Positions 35,335-44,918 of a stretch of DNA of 64,000 bases are shown one piece after another. The translations under genes and the position numbers were made by a program. Source of the DNA: Thiopseudomonas sp. (GTDB lineage: Bacteria; Pseudomonadota; Gammaproteobacteria; Pseudomonadales; Pseudomonadaceae); contig JALOAC010000001.1 in the NCBI GenBank assembly GCA_023228985.1, positions 62,001 to 126,000 on the forward strand, read 5' to 3'. The notes beneath the pieces are model-generated. The model did not search any database and was not told the origin of the DNA. It worked only from the letters and a program-made list of their open reading frames with translations. Numbering within the stretch: the first letter of the stretch is position 1; the number at the start of each line of letters is the position of its first letter.

Positions 35335-35557
35335 GCTATTCTCCTAGCTTACGTTAGTGTTTTACCTGTTTATTCATACTAGTGCATTTGCTGTCTGACT
35401 GCGCGGCATAACCAGACAAACTTAGATAGCTAGCAGTCTGATTTTTGCAGTCGTTAGGTAAAACTATATTTTAGCCGCCATGCACCTCATGCAAACGCCT
35501 TAACTGTGCTAAAATAGTCGACCCTAATAGGATAATTTAATCTGAGGATAACTATAT

Positions 35558-35818
35558 ATGGCTCGCGTAACCGTTGAAGATTGTTTAGAAAACGTCGATA
35601 ACCGCTTTGAATTAGTCATGTTAGCAACCAAGCGTGCACGTCAACTTGCTACTGGTGGCCATGAACCTAAAGTTCCAGTAGAGAATGACAAGCCCACCGT
35701 ATTGGCGTTACGTGAAATCGCAGCAGGTCTGGTTAACAAGCAAACGCTTGCAGAAGATGAGCTTTTTGCTGCCAGCGAACCTTTGTTCGCAGCATTTGAC
35801 GACAGCGTTAACCAATAA
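35558..35818 (+). CDS. rpoZ: RNA polymerase omega subunit
   Basis: The 86-residue subunit begins MARVTVEDCLENVDNRFELVMLATKRARQL (quoted in part), typical of omega, which helps assemble the beta' subunit and takes part in the ppGpp site. A GAGGA ribosome-binding site precedes it. It is coupled to spoT 18 bp downstream. The gmk gene, usual upstream partner in pseudomonads, is absent here. Confidence 0.97.
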   Translation: MARVTVEDCLENVDNRFELVMLATKRARQLATGGHEPKVPVENDKPTVLALREIAAGLVNKQTLAEDELFAASEPLFAAFDDSVNQ

Positions 35819-35836
35819 GCTCCTAGGATTTGATGC

Positions 35837-37945
35837 ATGCCGGCAGTTGAGCGCTTAGCAGGAGAAATAGCAGACTATTTAGAGCCCGCGCAGGTTAATC
35901 TGGTGCGTCGCGCCTATTACTATGCCGAACAAGCTCATGATGGTCAGTTACGCAGCAGTGGTGAACACTATGTTACTCACCCTTTAGCTGTGGCTACTAT
36001 TCTCGCTGATATGCACATGGACCATCAAAGCCTGATGGCTGCAATGCTGCATGACGTGATTGAAGATACTGGCATCCCCAAGGAAGCCTTGGTGGGTCAG
36101 TTTGGCGAAAGCGTCGCTAACCTGGTTGATGGTGTTAGTAAGCTGACCCAGATGAAGTTTGGCACCAAGGCTGAAGCACAAGCGGAAAACTTCCAAAAAA
36201 TGGCCATGGCCATGGCGCGCGATATACGCGTGATTTTGGTCAAACTCGCCGACCGGTTGCATAACATGCGCACCCTGGGTGCACTCAATGCCGAAAAACG
36301 TCGTCGAATTGCCAAAGAAACTTTAGAAATTTACGCCCCCATTGCCAACCGCTTAGGCATGAACAGCATCTATGCTGAGTTTGAGGATCTAGGCTTCAAA
36401 GCTATGCACCCCATGCGCGCTGAACGTATTGCGTCTGCAGTCAAAGCCGCGCGGGGTAATCGTAAGGAAATTGTTAACAAGATTGAAGAATCTATTGTTA
36501 ACTGCCTTACCCGCGAAGGAATGCTTGGCGAAGTCAGTGGGCGTGAGAAGCACCTCTACAGCATTTATCGCAAGATGCGCGATAAGCGTAAATCCTTCAA
36601 TGAGATCATGGATGTCTACGCTTTCCGTATTGTCGTAGACAAAGCCGACACCTGTTATCGGGTACTCGGTGCGGTGCATAGTTTGTACAAACCAATTCCC
36701 GGACGCTTTAAAGACTACATCGCCATTCCCAAAGCCAACGGTTACCAATCTCTGCATACCACCTTGTTTGGCATGCACGGAGTGCCGATTGAAATTCAGA
36801 TTCGCACCCGCGAAATGGAAGAGTTAGCTAACAAGGGCATTGCAGCGCACTGGCTGTATAAAAGCGATGGCGAGGAAAAACGTAACAACCATGCCAGAGC
36901 ACGCCAGTGGGTACAGGGCTTGTTGGAACTGCAAAAAAATGCCGGCAACTCGTTGGAGTTTATTGAAAACGTCAAAATCGACTTATTCCCTGACGAAGTG
37001 TATGTGTTCTCGCCTAAAGGACGCATCTTAGAATTACCTAAAGGCGCGACTCCGGTCGATTTTGCCTATGCGATTCACACTGATGTAGGCAGCAGTTGCA
37101 TGGCTTGCCGCGTCAATCGACGCATGGCGCCGCTGTCGCAACCGCTGGAAAGTGGCGCAACCGTTGAAATTATCACCAGCCCAACAGCACGACCAAGCCC
37201 TTCATGGCTTAATTTTGTCGTCACGGGTAAAGCGCGCACCCATATTCGTCATGCACTCAAACAGCAGCAGCGTGAAGAGTCAGTCACTCTAGGCGCACGC
37301 TTGCTGGAAAAAGCACTCGATGCTCAAGGCACCAAACTGGCCGACATTGAACAGTCACGTATCCAAGTTTTGCTGGATGAATACCAACAAGATGAACTGG
37401 ATGATTTGCTCGAAAGTATTGGTCTAGGTAGTCGCACCGCTCATTTAGTAGCGCGCCGCTTGCTGACCGAAAACACGGCAGATTTTTGCTCAACCGCCGA
37501 AGCACCTCTGGTTATCCACGGCACCGAAGGCATGGTGCTTAACTATGCGCGCTGCTGTACGCCCATTCCCGGCGACCCTATTGTCGGTCACCTGTCCGCT
37601 GGTAAAGGCATGGTGGTGCATAGAGACAACTGTAAAAATGTTGCCGATATTCGTAATCAGCCTGAGAAATGTATTCCATTAAGCTGGGCCAAAGACATCG
37701 CGGGTGAATTTAGCGTTGATCTGCGTATTGAACTGGCGCATCAGCGCGGACTCATTGCACTGTTAGCCGCCACCGTTAGTGAAGCCAACGCTAATATTGA
37801 AAAAATAAGCGTCGATGAACGTGATGGCCGCATGAGCATCGTCCAGCTCAGCATCAGCTTAGGCGACCGCGTACATTTAGCACGCGTCATGCGCAAACTA
37901 CGCAGCCTCGCCGGCGTCACTCGCATTATCCGCAACAAAGCATAG
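35837..37945 (+). CDS. spoT: Bifunctional (p)ppGpp synthetase/hydrolase SpoT
   Basis: The 702-residue protein contains an HD hydrolase domain (GEHYVTHPLAV, LHDVIEDTG near 71-79), a RelA/SpoT synthetase domain (IMDVYAFRIVV, GRFKDYIAIPKANGYQSLHT), a TGS domain (VYVFSPKGRILELPKGATP), helical/zinc-finger-like region with NYARCCTPIPGDPIVG, and a C-terminal ACT domain. The intact HD motif supports hydrolase activity. It follows rpoZ and precedes ridA. Confidence 0.97.
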   Translation: MPAVERLAGEIADYLEPAQVNLVRRAYYYAEQAHDGQLRSSGEHYVTHPLAVATILADMHMDHQSLMAAMLHDVIEDTGIPKEALVGQFGESVANLVDGVSKLTQMKFGTKAEAQAENFQKMAMAMARDIRVILVKLADRLHNMRTLGALNAEKRRRIAKETLEIYAPIANRLGMNSIYAEFEDLGFKAMHPMRAERIASAVKAARGNRKEIVNKIEESIVNCLTREGMLGEVSGREKHLYSIYRKMRDKRKSFNEIMDVYAFRIVVDKADTCYRVLGAVHSLYKPIPGRFKDYIAIPKANGYQSLHTTLFGMHGVPIEIQIRTREMEELANKGIAAHWLYKSDGEEKRNNHARARQWVQGLLELQKNAGNSLEFIENVKIDLFPDEVYVFSPKGRILELPKGATPVDFAYAIHTDVGSSCMACRVNRRMAPLSQPLESGATVEIITSPTARPSPSWLNFVVTGKARTHIRHALKQQQREESVTLGARLLEKALDAQGTKLADIEQSRIQVLLDEYQQDELDDLLESIGLGSRTAHLVARRLLTENTADFCSTAEAPLVIHGTEGMVLNYARCCTPIPGDPIVGHLSAGKGMVVHRDNCKNVADIRNQPEKCIPLSWAKDIAGEFSVDLRIELAHQRGLIALLAATVSEANANIEKISVDERDGRMSIVQLSISLGDRVHLARVMRKLRSLAGVTRIIRNKA

Positions 37946-37961
37946 TAAAAGAGGAAGCAAG

Positions 37962-38351
37962 ATGAGCAAAACCGTGATCAGTACCGACCAAGCACCAGCG
38001 GCGATAGGCACCTATTCACAAGCCATTAAAGTGGGGCAAACGGTTTACTTGTCGGGACAAATCCCACTACACCCACAAACAATGGATCTGGTTGAAGGTT
38101 TTAGCGCACAAACAGCACAGGTCTTTGACAATCTAAAAGCCGTGGCTGAAGCAGCTGGCGGCACACTAAACGACATCGTCAAACTGAATATTTTTCTCGT
38201 TGACCTCAACAACTTCGCCACCGTCAACGAAATTATGGGGCGCTACTTTACCCAACCCTATCCGGCACGCGCTGCTGTTGGCGTAGCCTCTCTACCGCGT
38301 AATGCTGAAGTAGAGATGGACGCCATCATGCACATTAACCAACCGAACTAA
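37962..38351 (+). CDS. ridA: RidA enamine/imine deaminase
   Basis: The 129-residue YjgF/YER057c-family protein hydrolyses reactive enamines and imines from PLP enzymes. It shows QAPAAIGTYSQAIKVG, VYLSGQIPLHPQT, the catalytic Arg in YPARAAVGVASLP and the closing VEMDAIM. It is 16 bp after spoT, likely the same transcript. It converges with, and overlaps by 4 bp, the epimerase gene on the other strand. Confidence 0.96.
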   Translation: MSKTVISTDQAPAAIGTYSQAIKVGQTVYLSGQIPLHPQTMDLVEGFSAQTAQVFDNLKAVAEAAGGTLNDIVKLNIFLVDLNNFATVNEIMGRYFTQPYPARAAVGVASLPRNAEVEMDAIMHINQPN

Positions 38352-39190
38352 ATCAACTCAAGATAGCCTTGCTGATAGTCAGTATACTTGGGTTTCCAGC
38401 CGGTTGCTTTGGCGCGCGCATTACTGCACCGCTTGCTACCGCCAGCCGGCTTCAATAATTTCTCTGCCACGCTATGCACGCCCAGTTGCTGCTGTAACCA
38501 GCTCACTACTTGCGCCTGCTCAACGGGCAAGTCGTCTACGCCAAGATAAACCGATTGCAGCGACACACCCTGCGCATCTAGCTCAATTAAATGACTGATT
38601 AAATCGGCTGCATCCTGTTCATGAATGCGGTTGGTAAAGCGATTCGTGCAACCATCTGCATGATAACCCTCTTTCACGCGCTGTAAAAAAGCCTGCCGCT
38701 TACCACCATAAATACCCGCTAGCCGCACTATAGTTGCCGGAAAGCCGCTATCCAACGCCACTTGCTCGGCTGCACACATTACCTTCCCGGACCAACGCTC
38801 AGGCTCAGTCATCGACAGTTCATCGACCCACTCGCCAGCAGACTGACCATAGACCGCGATGCTTGAAACAAAAAATACTCGTTTAGGTTGTTGTTGGTGC
38901 TGCGCCAGCCATTGGTATACATGGCGCTGCCCTTGCACATAGAGCTTGCGGTAAGCCGCCTCACTACGCTCATTAGGCGCTAGGGCAACCACTAGATAAT
39001 CCAACTTTTGTTCGGGCCACGCATCAGGGCAATCTGCAGCTGTGACATCGGCCTGTATCGGTTTAATCCCGCCTGGTAGCTCGGCAGTATTACGGCGCAC
39101 GCCAAAAGAGTGCCAAGTATTAGCATTCAGATTTTGCGCCACTTTTACACTCAGCGCACCGCAACCCACAAAGACAATGTTTCTTTTCAT
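38348..39190 (-). CDS. NAD(P)-dependent epimerase/SDR-type protein (YeeZ-like)
   Basis: The 280-residue protein starts MKRNIVFVGCGALSVKVAQN, a Rossmann fold, and has VFFVSSIAVYGQ, VRLAGIYGGKR and NRIHEQDAADLI, features of atypical short-chain dehydrogenases. The ATG at 39190 has GGGAG 8 bp upstream; the longer frame to 39241 is less likely. Its substrate is unknown. It lies between ridA and oxyR as in P. aeruginosa (from memory). Confidence 0.82.
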   Translation of the reverse strand: MKRNIVFVGCGALSVKVAQNLNANTWHSFGVRRNTAELPGGIKPIQADVTAADCPDAWPEQKLDYLVVALAPNERSEAAYRKLYVQGQRHVYQWLAQHQQQPKRVFFVSSIAVYGQSAGEWVDELSMTEPERWSGKVMCAAEQVALDSGFPATIVRLAGIYGGKRQAFLQRVKEGYHADGCTNRFTNRIHEQDAADLISHLIELDAQGVSLQSVYLGVDDLPVEQAQVVSWLQQQLGVHSVAEKLLKPAGGSKRCSNARAKATGWKPKYTDYQQGYLELI

Positions 39191-39319
39191 TTTTTTGCTC
39201 CCACCTTGTCTCAAGCTGTTTTTGTTTGCCGACAAACACACAAAGGCTATGTTTTTATGTATAAATGGTTATGCTAAATATAATAACTATACAAACAACC
39301 ATTTCAATGGACAAAAACT

Positions 39320-40240
39320 ATGACTCTTACCGAATTACGCTACATAGTTACCTTGGCACAAGAACAGCATTTTGGCCGCGCAGCCGCACTATGTCACGTT
39401 AGCCAGCCTACACTATCGGTTGGGGTTAAAAAACTCGAAGAAAAACTTGGTGTACTCATCTTCGAGCGCAGTAAAAACTCTGTGCGCACCACACCAGTGG
39501 GTGAAAGCATTGTTGCTCAAGCACAGCGCGTACTTGAGCACGCGCAAATGGTTAAAGAGCTTGCCCAAGCGGGTAAAAACCAACTCACAGCTCCCTTAAA
39601 AGTAGGCGCTATTTATACCGTAGGACCCTATTTATTTCCTCATTTGATTCCATACTTGCACAAAAGCGCACCTGAGATGCCGCTCTATATTGAGGAAAAC
39701 TTCACCCACGTATTACGCGAAAAACTGCGTAGCGGTCAACTGGATGTCATTATTATTGCGCTGCCCTATCAGGACACTGATATCTTAACTAAAGCTGTGT
39801 ATGACGAATCATTCTGCGTACTACTGCCCGCGCAGCATCCTTGGTCCAAAAAGAAGAGCATTGACAGCAGCCTGCTTAATAACAAAAGCCTACTCTTACT
39901 GGGTGAAGGTCACTGTTTTAGGGATCAGGTATTAGAGGCTTGTCCTACCGATAGCAACACACAGGAAGGTGAAAGCCGCTATACCACCGTAGAGGCCAGC
40001 TCTTTGGAAACCATTCGTCACATGGTTGCTTCTGGATTAGGTGTTTCCGTTCTGCCGCAATCAGCAGTTAACAGCCACAGCTACACGGCGGGAGTTATTG
40101 AAGTGCGCCCTTTTAGTGCGCCCGCACCCAAACGAACAGTCGCCATCGCTTGGCGTGCTACCTTTCCACGCCCTAAAGCCATTGACGCCTTAGTGGAAGC
40201 TATTCGCCAATGCCCGTTGGCGCAACTAAATAACGGCTAG
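39320..40240 (+). CDS. oxyR: OxyR, hydrogen-peroxide-sensing LysR regulator
   Basis: The 306-residue LysR-type activator has an N-terminal winged helix (FGRAAALCHVSQPTLSVGVKKLEEKLG, quoted in part) and the redox pair Cys199 and Cys208 in GEGHCFRDQVLEAC, which form a disulfide on peroxide exposure. It controls catalase, alkyl hydroperoxide reductase and related genes. recG follows 5 bp downstream, the conserved oxyR-recG operon of pseudomonads. It diverges from the epimerase gene. Confidence 0.97.
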   Translation: MTLTELRYIVTLAQEQHFGRAAALCHVSQPTLSVGVKKLEEKLGVLIFERSKNSVRTTPVGESIVAQAQRVLEHAQMVKELAQAGKNQLTAPLKVGAIYTVGPYLFPHLIPYLHKSAPEMPLYIEENFTHVLREKLRSGQLDVIIIALPYQDTDILTKAVYDESFCVLLPAQHPWSKKKSIDSSLLNNKSLLLLGEGHCFRDQVLEACPTDSNTQEGESRYTTVEASSLETIRHMVASGLGVSVLPQSAVNSHSYTAGVIEVRPFSAPAPKRTVAIAWRATFPRPKAIDALVEAIRQCPLAQLNNG

Positions 40241-40244
40241 CCCT

Positions 40245-42320
40245 ATGACGTTGCTCGTAAACATACCGGTAACCCAGCTTAAAGGCGTTGGCGCTGTCAT
40301 GGCCGAAAAGCTGGCCAAAGTAGGCATTGAAAACCTGCAGGACGTATTATTTCATCTGCCCTCACGCTATCAAGACCGCACGAAAGTCACCCCCATTGCA
40401 GCGGTGAAACCCGGTCAGGATGCCGTCATTGTAGGTACAGTCATGGCCGCCAACGTCGTGATGGGGCGCAGACGCAGTTTAATGGTACGCATCCAAGACG
40501 CTACAGGCTCTATTAGCCTGCGTTTTTTCCACTTCAGCATGGCACAAAAAAACGCCTTACAAGCAGGCACACTCATTCGTTGTTTTGGTGAAGCACGCGC
40601 TGGAGCAACCGGCTTAGAAATTTATCATCCAGAATATCGTGCCCAGACAGCCGAGCAACCTATTACGCTGGATGACAGCCTCACAGCAATCTACCCCACC
40701 ACCGAGGGACTGACCCAGCAGCGCCTGCGCAGTCTAGCTGAGCAAGCACTCGCATTTTTGTCACCCCTTAGCCTACCTGAGTGGTTGCCAACCAGTATTT
40801 TAGACAGCTATCAACTAGACCCCTTAGAGCAGGCCGTGCGCTATTTACACCAACCACCGCCCGATGCTGCTACAGAGCAACTGTTAAACGGCACACACTG
40901 GGCACAACAACGTCTTGCCTTCGAAGAGCTGCTCACACATCAGCTGTCCATGCAGCGTATGCGTAATGTATTGCAAGCCCAGCAAGCCCCTATGCTGGCT
41001 GCTGCCAGCTCACTGCCAGCACAGTTTTTAGCTAACCTCGGCTTTACGCCCACCCATGCCCAGCAGCGTGTTGGCGAGGAAATTACTTGGGATTTACAGC
41101 AAAACAAGCCCATGCTACGACTTCTGCAAGGCGATGTTGGCGCCGGTAAGACGCTGGTCGCGGCGCTAGCTGCATTGCAGGCTATTGAAGCGGGTTATCA
41201 GGTGGCACTGATGGCGCCCACAGAAATTCTTGCGGAACAGCATTATTTAAATTTTCAAAAATGGTTTAACCCGCTGAATATTGAAGTGGCTTGGTTGGCT
41301 GGCAAACTTAAAGGTAAAGTGCGTGCTCAAGCGTTAGAGCAAATCGCTCAAGGCGCGCCCATGGTGGTCGGCACCCATGCTTTATTTCAAAACGAGGTGC
41401 AGTTTGCTCGATTAGCCTTAGCCATTATCGATGAGCAGCACCGCTTTGGCGTGCAACAGCGTTTAGCCTTACGGGAAAAAGGCGTCGAGGGGCGTTTCAG
41501 TCCCCACCAATTGATTATGACCGCCACCCCTATCCCACGCACACTCGCCATGAGCGCCTATGCGGACTTAGATACCTCGATCTTGGATGAGCTACCGCCA
41601 GGTCGAACGCCCGTTAATACTGTGGTGCTCAGTGATGTGCGCCGTAACGATGTCATTGAACGGGTGCGCGCCGCTTGCTTAGAAGGCCGGCAAGCCTACT
41701 GGGTGTGTACGCTGATCGAAGAGTCAGACGAACTCACCTGCCAAGCCGCACAAACCACCTATGAAGAACTGAGCCAATCCTTAACCGAACTCAACATAGG
41801 CTTGGTGCATGGGCGCTTAAAACCCGCTGAAAAAGCGCAAATAATGGAAGATTTTAAACAAAATAAACTGCACCTGCTGATCGCCACAACAGTAATTGAA
41901 GTGGGGGTGGATGTGCCCAATGCCAGCCTGATGATTATTGAAAACCCTGAACGTTTAGGGCTGGCGCAGTTGCATCAATTGCGCGGCCGTGTGGGACGTG
42001 GCAGTACCGCCAGCCATTGCGTGCTGTTGTATCACGCGCCTTTATCGCAGATTGGTCGCGAACGCTTGGCTATCATGCGCGAAACCAATGATGGCTTTGT
42101 GATTGCCGAGAAAGATCTTGAGTTACGCGGCCCCGGTGAAATGCTCGGCACGCGCCAAACAGGCTTGCTGCAGTTTAAAGTCGCTGATTTGATGCGCGAC
42201 TCCGCCATGCTGCCTGCCGTGCGCGATGCCGCGTTAGAGTTACTTGAGCACCACCCGCAGCAAGTCGACCCACTGCTTGAGCGCTGGCTCAAACACGGCC
42301 AGCACTATGGGCAGGTTTGA
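40245..42320 (+). CDS. recG: ATP-dependent DNA helicase RecG
   Basis: Remodels stalled replication forks and branch-migrates Holliday junctions. The 691-residue protein has the N-terminal wedge/OB domain (ITLRFFHFS-like ISLRFFHFSMAQ), Walker A GDVGAGKT, DEQHRFGVQQR, ATPIPRTLAM, and the helicase C-terminal motifs VHGRLKPAEK, TTVIEVGVDVPNA and QLRGRVGRG. Co-transcribed with oxyR in all likelihood, linking repair with oxidative stress. Confidence 0.97.
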   Translation: MTLLVNIPVTQLKGVGAVMAEKLAKVGIENLQDVLFHLPSRYQDRTKVTPIAAVKPGQDAVIVGTVMAANVVMGRRRSLMVRIQDATGSISLRFFHFSMAQKNALQAGTLIRCFGEARAGATGLEIYHPEYRAQTAEQPITLDDSLTAIYPTTEGLTQQRLRSLAEQALAFLSPLSLPEWLPTSILDSYQLDPLEQAVRYLHQPPPDAATEQLLNGTHWAQQRLAFEELLTHQLSMQRMRNVLQAQQAPMLAAASSLPAQFLANLGFTPTHAQQRVGEEITWDLQQNKPMLRLLQGDVGAGKTLVAALAALQAIEAGYQVALMAPTEILAEQHYLNFQKWFNPLNIEVAWLAGKLKGKVRAQALEQIAQGAPMVVGTHALFQNEVQFARLALAIIDEQHRFGVQQRLALREKGVEGRFSPHQLIMTATPIPRTLAMSAYADLDTSILDELPPGRTPVNTVVLSDVRRNDVIERVRAACLEGRQAYWVCTLIEESDELTCQAAQTTYEELSQSLTELNIGLVHGRLKPAEKAQIMEDFKQNKLHLLIATTVIEVGVDVPNASLMIIENPERLGLAQLHQLRGRVGRGSTASHCVLLYHAPLSQIGRERLAIMRETNDGFVIAEKDLELRGPGEMLGTRQTGLLQFKVADLMRDSAMLPAVRDAALELLEHHPQQVDPLLERWLKHGQHYGQV

Positions 42321-42400
42321 TTGCATGTTGTGCTTATACAACCCGCGAAAAAAACTCTATACTGTGCACAGCGCATAAAAGAAGAGAGAACAGGGTTGTT

Positions 42401-43786
42401 ATGAGTTTGTCCGATTTTTCTACCAGCCAGCTCAGCACTTCTAGTGAACAGGTTGCTTGGCTGCTAAAGCAACAAAATATACCTGCCGAAACACACAGGA
42501 TTCAGGACGTTCCTACTAAGCAGCAACTTCAGGTTGTAGTGCTAAGGGACGCTGATAAGCATCTGTGCGCTATTCTCCCGCGCAACCATCTACTTGACTT
42601 ACGCACACTTAACACACAGCTACAGGCCGACTATAAAGCGGACAGTAGACACAGCAGTAGTTTAAAGGTGCGCTTACAGGTGCATGATTTACCGGCCATT
42701 CCTGACTTACTCAACCTGCCCTGCGTTTACGCAACTCATTTAACCGAGCTGGACGATGTACTCTTCGAGTCAGGCAGTGCTGGCAGTCTGCTAAAAATCT
42801 CAGCTGATTCATTCAGCCAACTTATGAAAAACAGTCAAGCACTCGCGTTTACCGCTGAACTGCCTGCCACCAACCCCAACTTACTGCCCAGCAACCTCGA
42901 TGTTCAGCACATCAAACAAGCCGTGCAATCTTTAACCACCTTACGTATTAAGCAGCGCCTAGAGGAAACTCTGGAAATTCCACCCTTGTCTGTAACCGCG
43001 CAAAAAGTACTTAGGCTGCGTACCGACCCCAATGCTTATGTTGATGAATTGACCGCTATTGTGGAAACCGACCCCGCTATGGCTGCACAGGTCATGAGTT
43101 GGGCAGCATCACCTTACTATGCAGCACCGGGAAAAATACGCTCTATTGAAGACGCCATCATAAGGGTCTTGGGTTTTGACTTAGTCATTAACCTCGCCCT
43201 TGGTTTAGCCCTAGGCAAAACACTTAAACTGCCTAGTCAAAACGCCAGCCAGAACCGTGATTATTGGCAGCAAGCCATTTACACCGCATCGCTCATTGAA
43301 GGTTTGGTTGTAGCCATCCCTAGGCAGTATCGCCCAGAGGCAGGCTTAGCGTATTTGGCTGGATTGCTGCATAGTTTTGGCTATGTGTTGCTGGCGCATA
43401 TTTTTCCATCCTATTTTTCGTTAGTCAGCCAGTACCTTGCAGCCAATCCTCACTTACAAGCCTGCTATGTAGAGCATTTTTTACTGGGCATTACCCGCGA
43501 ACAAATGGGCGCTTGGCTTATGCAACACTGGCAAATGCCAGAGGAACTCACTGTGGCCATCCGCCAGCAACACAACCCTGACTATCAGGGCTCATATGCG
43601 GTTTATTCACAACTCACTTACCTAGCGACACACCTATTAGCCGCGCAAGAAGGCGTTACCCAAGACATACCTGCCAGCCTCTATGAAAGTTTGCACTTAA
43701 CGCCCGCTGACGCACAGCAAGCCTTGGACAAAGTCACAGCCGCTGAGCAGGCGTTACGTTTACTAGCCGCACAGTTATCAAGTTAA
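42401..43786 (+). CDS. YbaK-like plus HDOD domain signalling protein
   Basis: The 461-residue protein (start ATG 42401, preceded by an AGGG ribosome-binding site) joins an N-terminal region resembling YbaK/ProX aminoacyl-tRNA deacylases (VAWLLKQQNIPAETHRI...) to a C-terminal HDOD domain (LEIPPLSVTAQKVLRLRTDP, MAAQVMSWAASPYYA). The corresponding P. aeruginosa gene also follows recG. The HDOD part lacks the metal-binding HD residues, so a regulatory rather than hydrolytic role is expected. The exact function is unknown. Confidence 0.85.
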   Translation: MSLSDFSTSQLSTSSEQVAWLLKQQNIPAETHRIQDVPTKQQLQVVVLRDADKHLCAILPRNHLLDLRTLNTQLQADYKADSRHSSSLKVRLQVHDLPAIPDLLNLPCVYATHLTELDDVLFESGSAGSLLKISADSFSQLMKNSQALAFTAELPATNPNLLPSNLDVQHIKQAVQSLTTLRIKQRLEETLEIPPLSVTAQKVLRLRTDPNAYVDELTAIVETDPAMAAQVMSWAASPYYAAPGKIRSIEDAIIRVLGFDLVINLALGLALGKTLKLPSQNASQNRDYWQQAIYTASLIEGLVVAIPRQYRPEAGLAYLAGLLHSFGYVLLAHIFPSYFSLVSQYLAANPHLQACYVEHFLLGITREQMGAWLMQHWQMPEELTVAIRQQHNPDYQGSYAVYSQLTYLATHLLAAQEGVTQDIPASLYESLHLTPADAQQALDKVTAAEQALRLLAAQLSS

Positions 43787-43856
43787 GCGTGCTTAATGCA
43801 ACCTGCAATCACTTTCCAGGTCTAAATTTTCACAGCTTTCAGTCAAGGTCGTTGAT

Positions 43857-44210
43857 ATGCGTTCACTCTTTTTTATCTTATTGGCACTGTTACCGATGCA
43901 GATTTTTGCCCAAGCCTGTATTGTCGAAACCCAATCAGCACAAGTTAAAGTTAAGGTATGCCAGCAAAACCGTACTATTCCCGAGAATTTATTTCGTAGT
44001 GGTTTTTGCAAGCCACAACTTGCTGGACAGAAAACCCAGGTTACCTTTGTTGATCGCTGCCCAGCTGGCGCGTTTGGCGTATGCCGTAATTCTCAAAGCT
44101 CTGGCGTTCCTTATCAGCAGGATATTTATTACTATGGCGTTGGCGACGATGCTCGATTTCTACAACCAGCCTGTGAGCGACAAAACAAAGGCGTATGGAT
44201 GGCGCAGTAA
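43857..44210 (+). CDS. Small exported six-cysteine protein
   Basis: The 117-residue protein has a clear signal peptide (RSLFFILLALLPMQIFAQA) and six Cys in the mature part (ACIVE, KVCQQN, GFCKP, DRCPAG, GVCRN, PACERQ), plus a tyrosine-rich YQQDIYYYGVGDD. Even cysteine spacing suggests three disulfides. It lies 65 bp upstream of dsbA, a likely folding partner. I recall similar pseudomonad proteins misnamed as NADH:ubiquinone oxidoreductase; I see no evidence for such activity. An overlapping longer frame (43789-44238) lacks a signal peptide. Confidence 0.75.
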   Translation: MRSLFFILLALLPMQIFAQACIVETQSAQVKVKVCQQNRTIPENLFRSGFCKPQLAGQKTQVTFVDRCPAGAFGVCRNSQSSGVPYQQDIYYYGVGDDARFLQPACERQNKGVWMAQ

Positions 44211-44275
44211 TAGTTTTAACCTTGAATTACCCACCTGATTTAGCAACATTAAATTAATAATAAACTGGAGTATAT

Positions 44276-44902
44276 ATGCGTAATTTTATGTTTTCTTGGA
44301 TTGCTTTGTGCAGTATTTTCTTTTTCGCTAGCGCTAATGCTCAGCCTATTGAGGAAGGGAAAAACTACATTAGTTTACGTAGCCCTGTTGCTACGCAAGA
44401 GCCTAATAAAATCGAGGTGGTAGCATTATTTTGGTATGGCTGCCCACACTGCTATCAACTTGAGCCCACCTTAGAGGCATGGCAGCAAAAGCTCCCTGAA
44501 GATGTCAATTTTATTCGCGTACCCGCTATGTTTGGTGGTATCTGGAATCTGCATGGCCAGTTGTATTACAGCCTCGAAGCTATAGGCGCTACCGAACAAC
44601 TGCACAGCGTTGTCTTCGATGTCATTCAAAATAACAAACAGCGCTTAGCCACTCCAGCAGAAATCACTAACTTTGTCGTCCAACAGGGCATAGACAAAGA
44701 TACCTTCGAAAAAGCCTGGAATTCATTTGCGGTTAAAAGTCAGTTACAAAAAGCCAAACGCCTAGCCATTTCTTACCAGATATCAGGGGTGCCAGCACTC
44801 GTGGTTAATGGTAAATACAGCTTTGACATTGCCAGCGCTGGCGGCTTAAAGGAAACCACTGAAGTTGCTGATTATTTAATTGCCCACGAACGCAATAACT
44901 AA
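44276..44902 (+). CDS. dsbA: Periplasmic thiol:disulfide oxidoreductase DsbA
   Basis: The 208-residue protein has a signal peptide (to about residue 22), the thioredoxin-fold active site CPHC at 56-59 in LFWYGCPHCYQLEP, an alpha-helical insertion, and the cis-Pro loop SGVPALVVNGKY. It introduces disulfides into exported proteins, including type IV pilus components. It is followed by the nuclease-like and cyclase genes, as around dsbA in P. aeruginosa. Confidence 0.96.
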   Translation: MRNFMFSWIALCSIFFFASANAQPIEEGKNYISLRSPVATQEPNKIEVVALFWYGCPHCYQLEPTLEAWQQKLPEDVNFIRVPAMFGGIWNLHGQLYYSLEAIGATEQLHSVVFDVIQNNKQRLATPAEITNFVVQQGIDKDTFEKAWNSFAVKSQLQKAKRLAISYQISGVPALVVNGKYSFDIASAGGLKETTEVADYLIAHERNN

Positions 44903-44918
44903 CGGCTAGATAACTCAA

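Noticed and set aside
43789..44238. 149-residue open frame overlapping the cysteine-rich protein
   Set aside because: Different frame, no signal peptide or domain; the 43857-44210 frame has a clear signal peptide and ordered cysteines.
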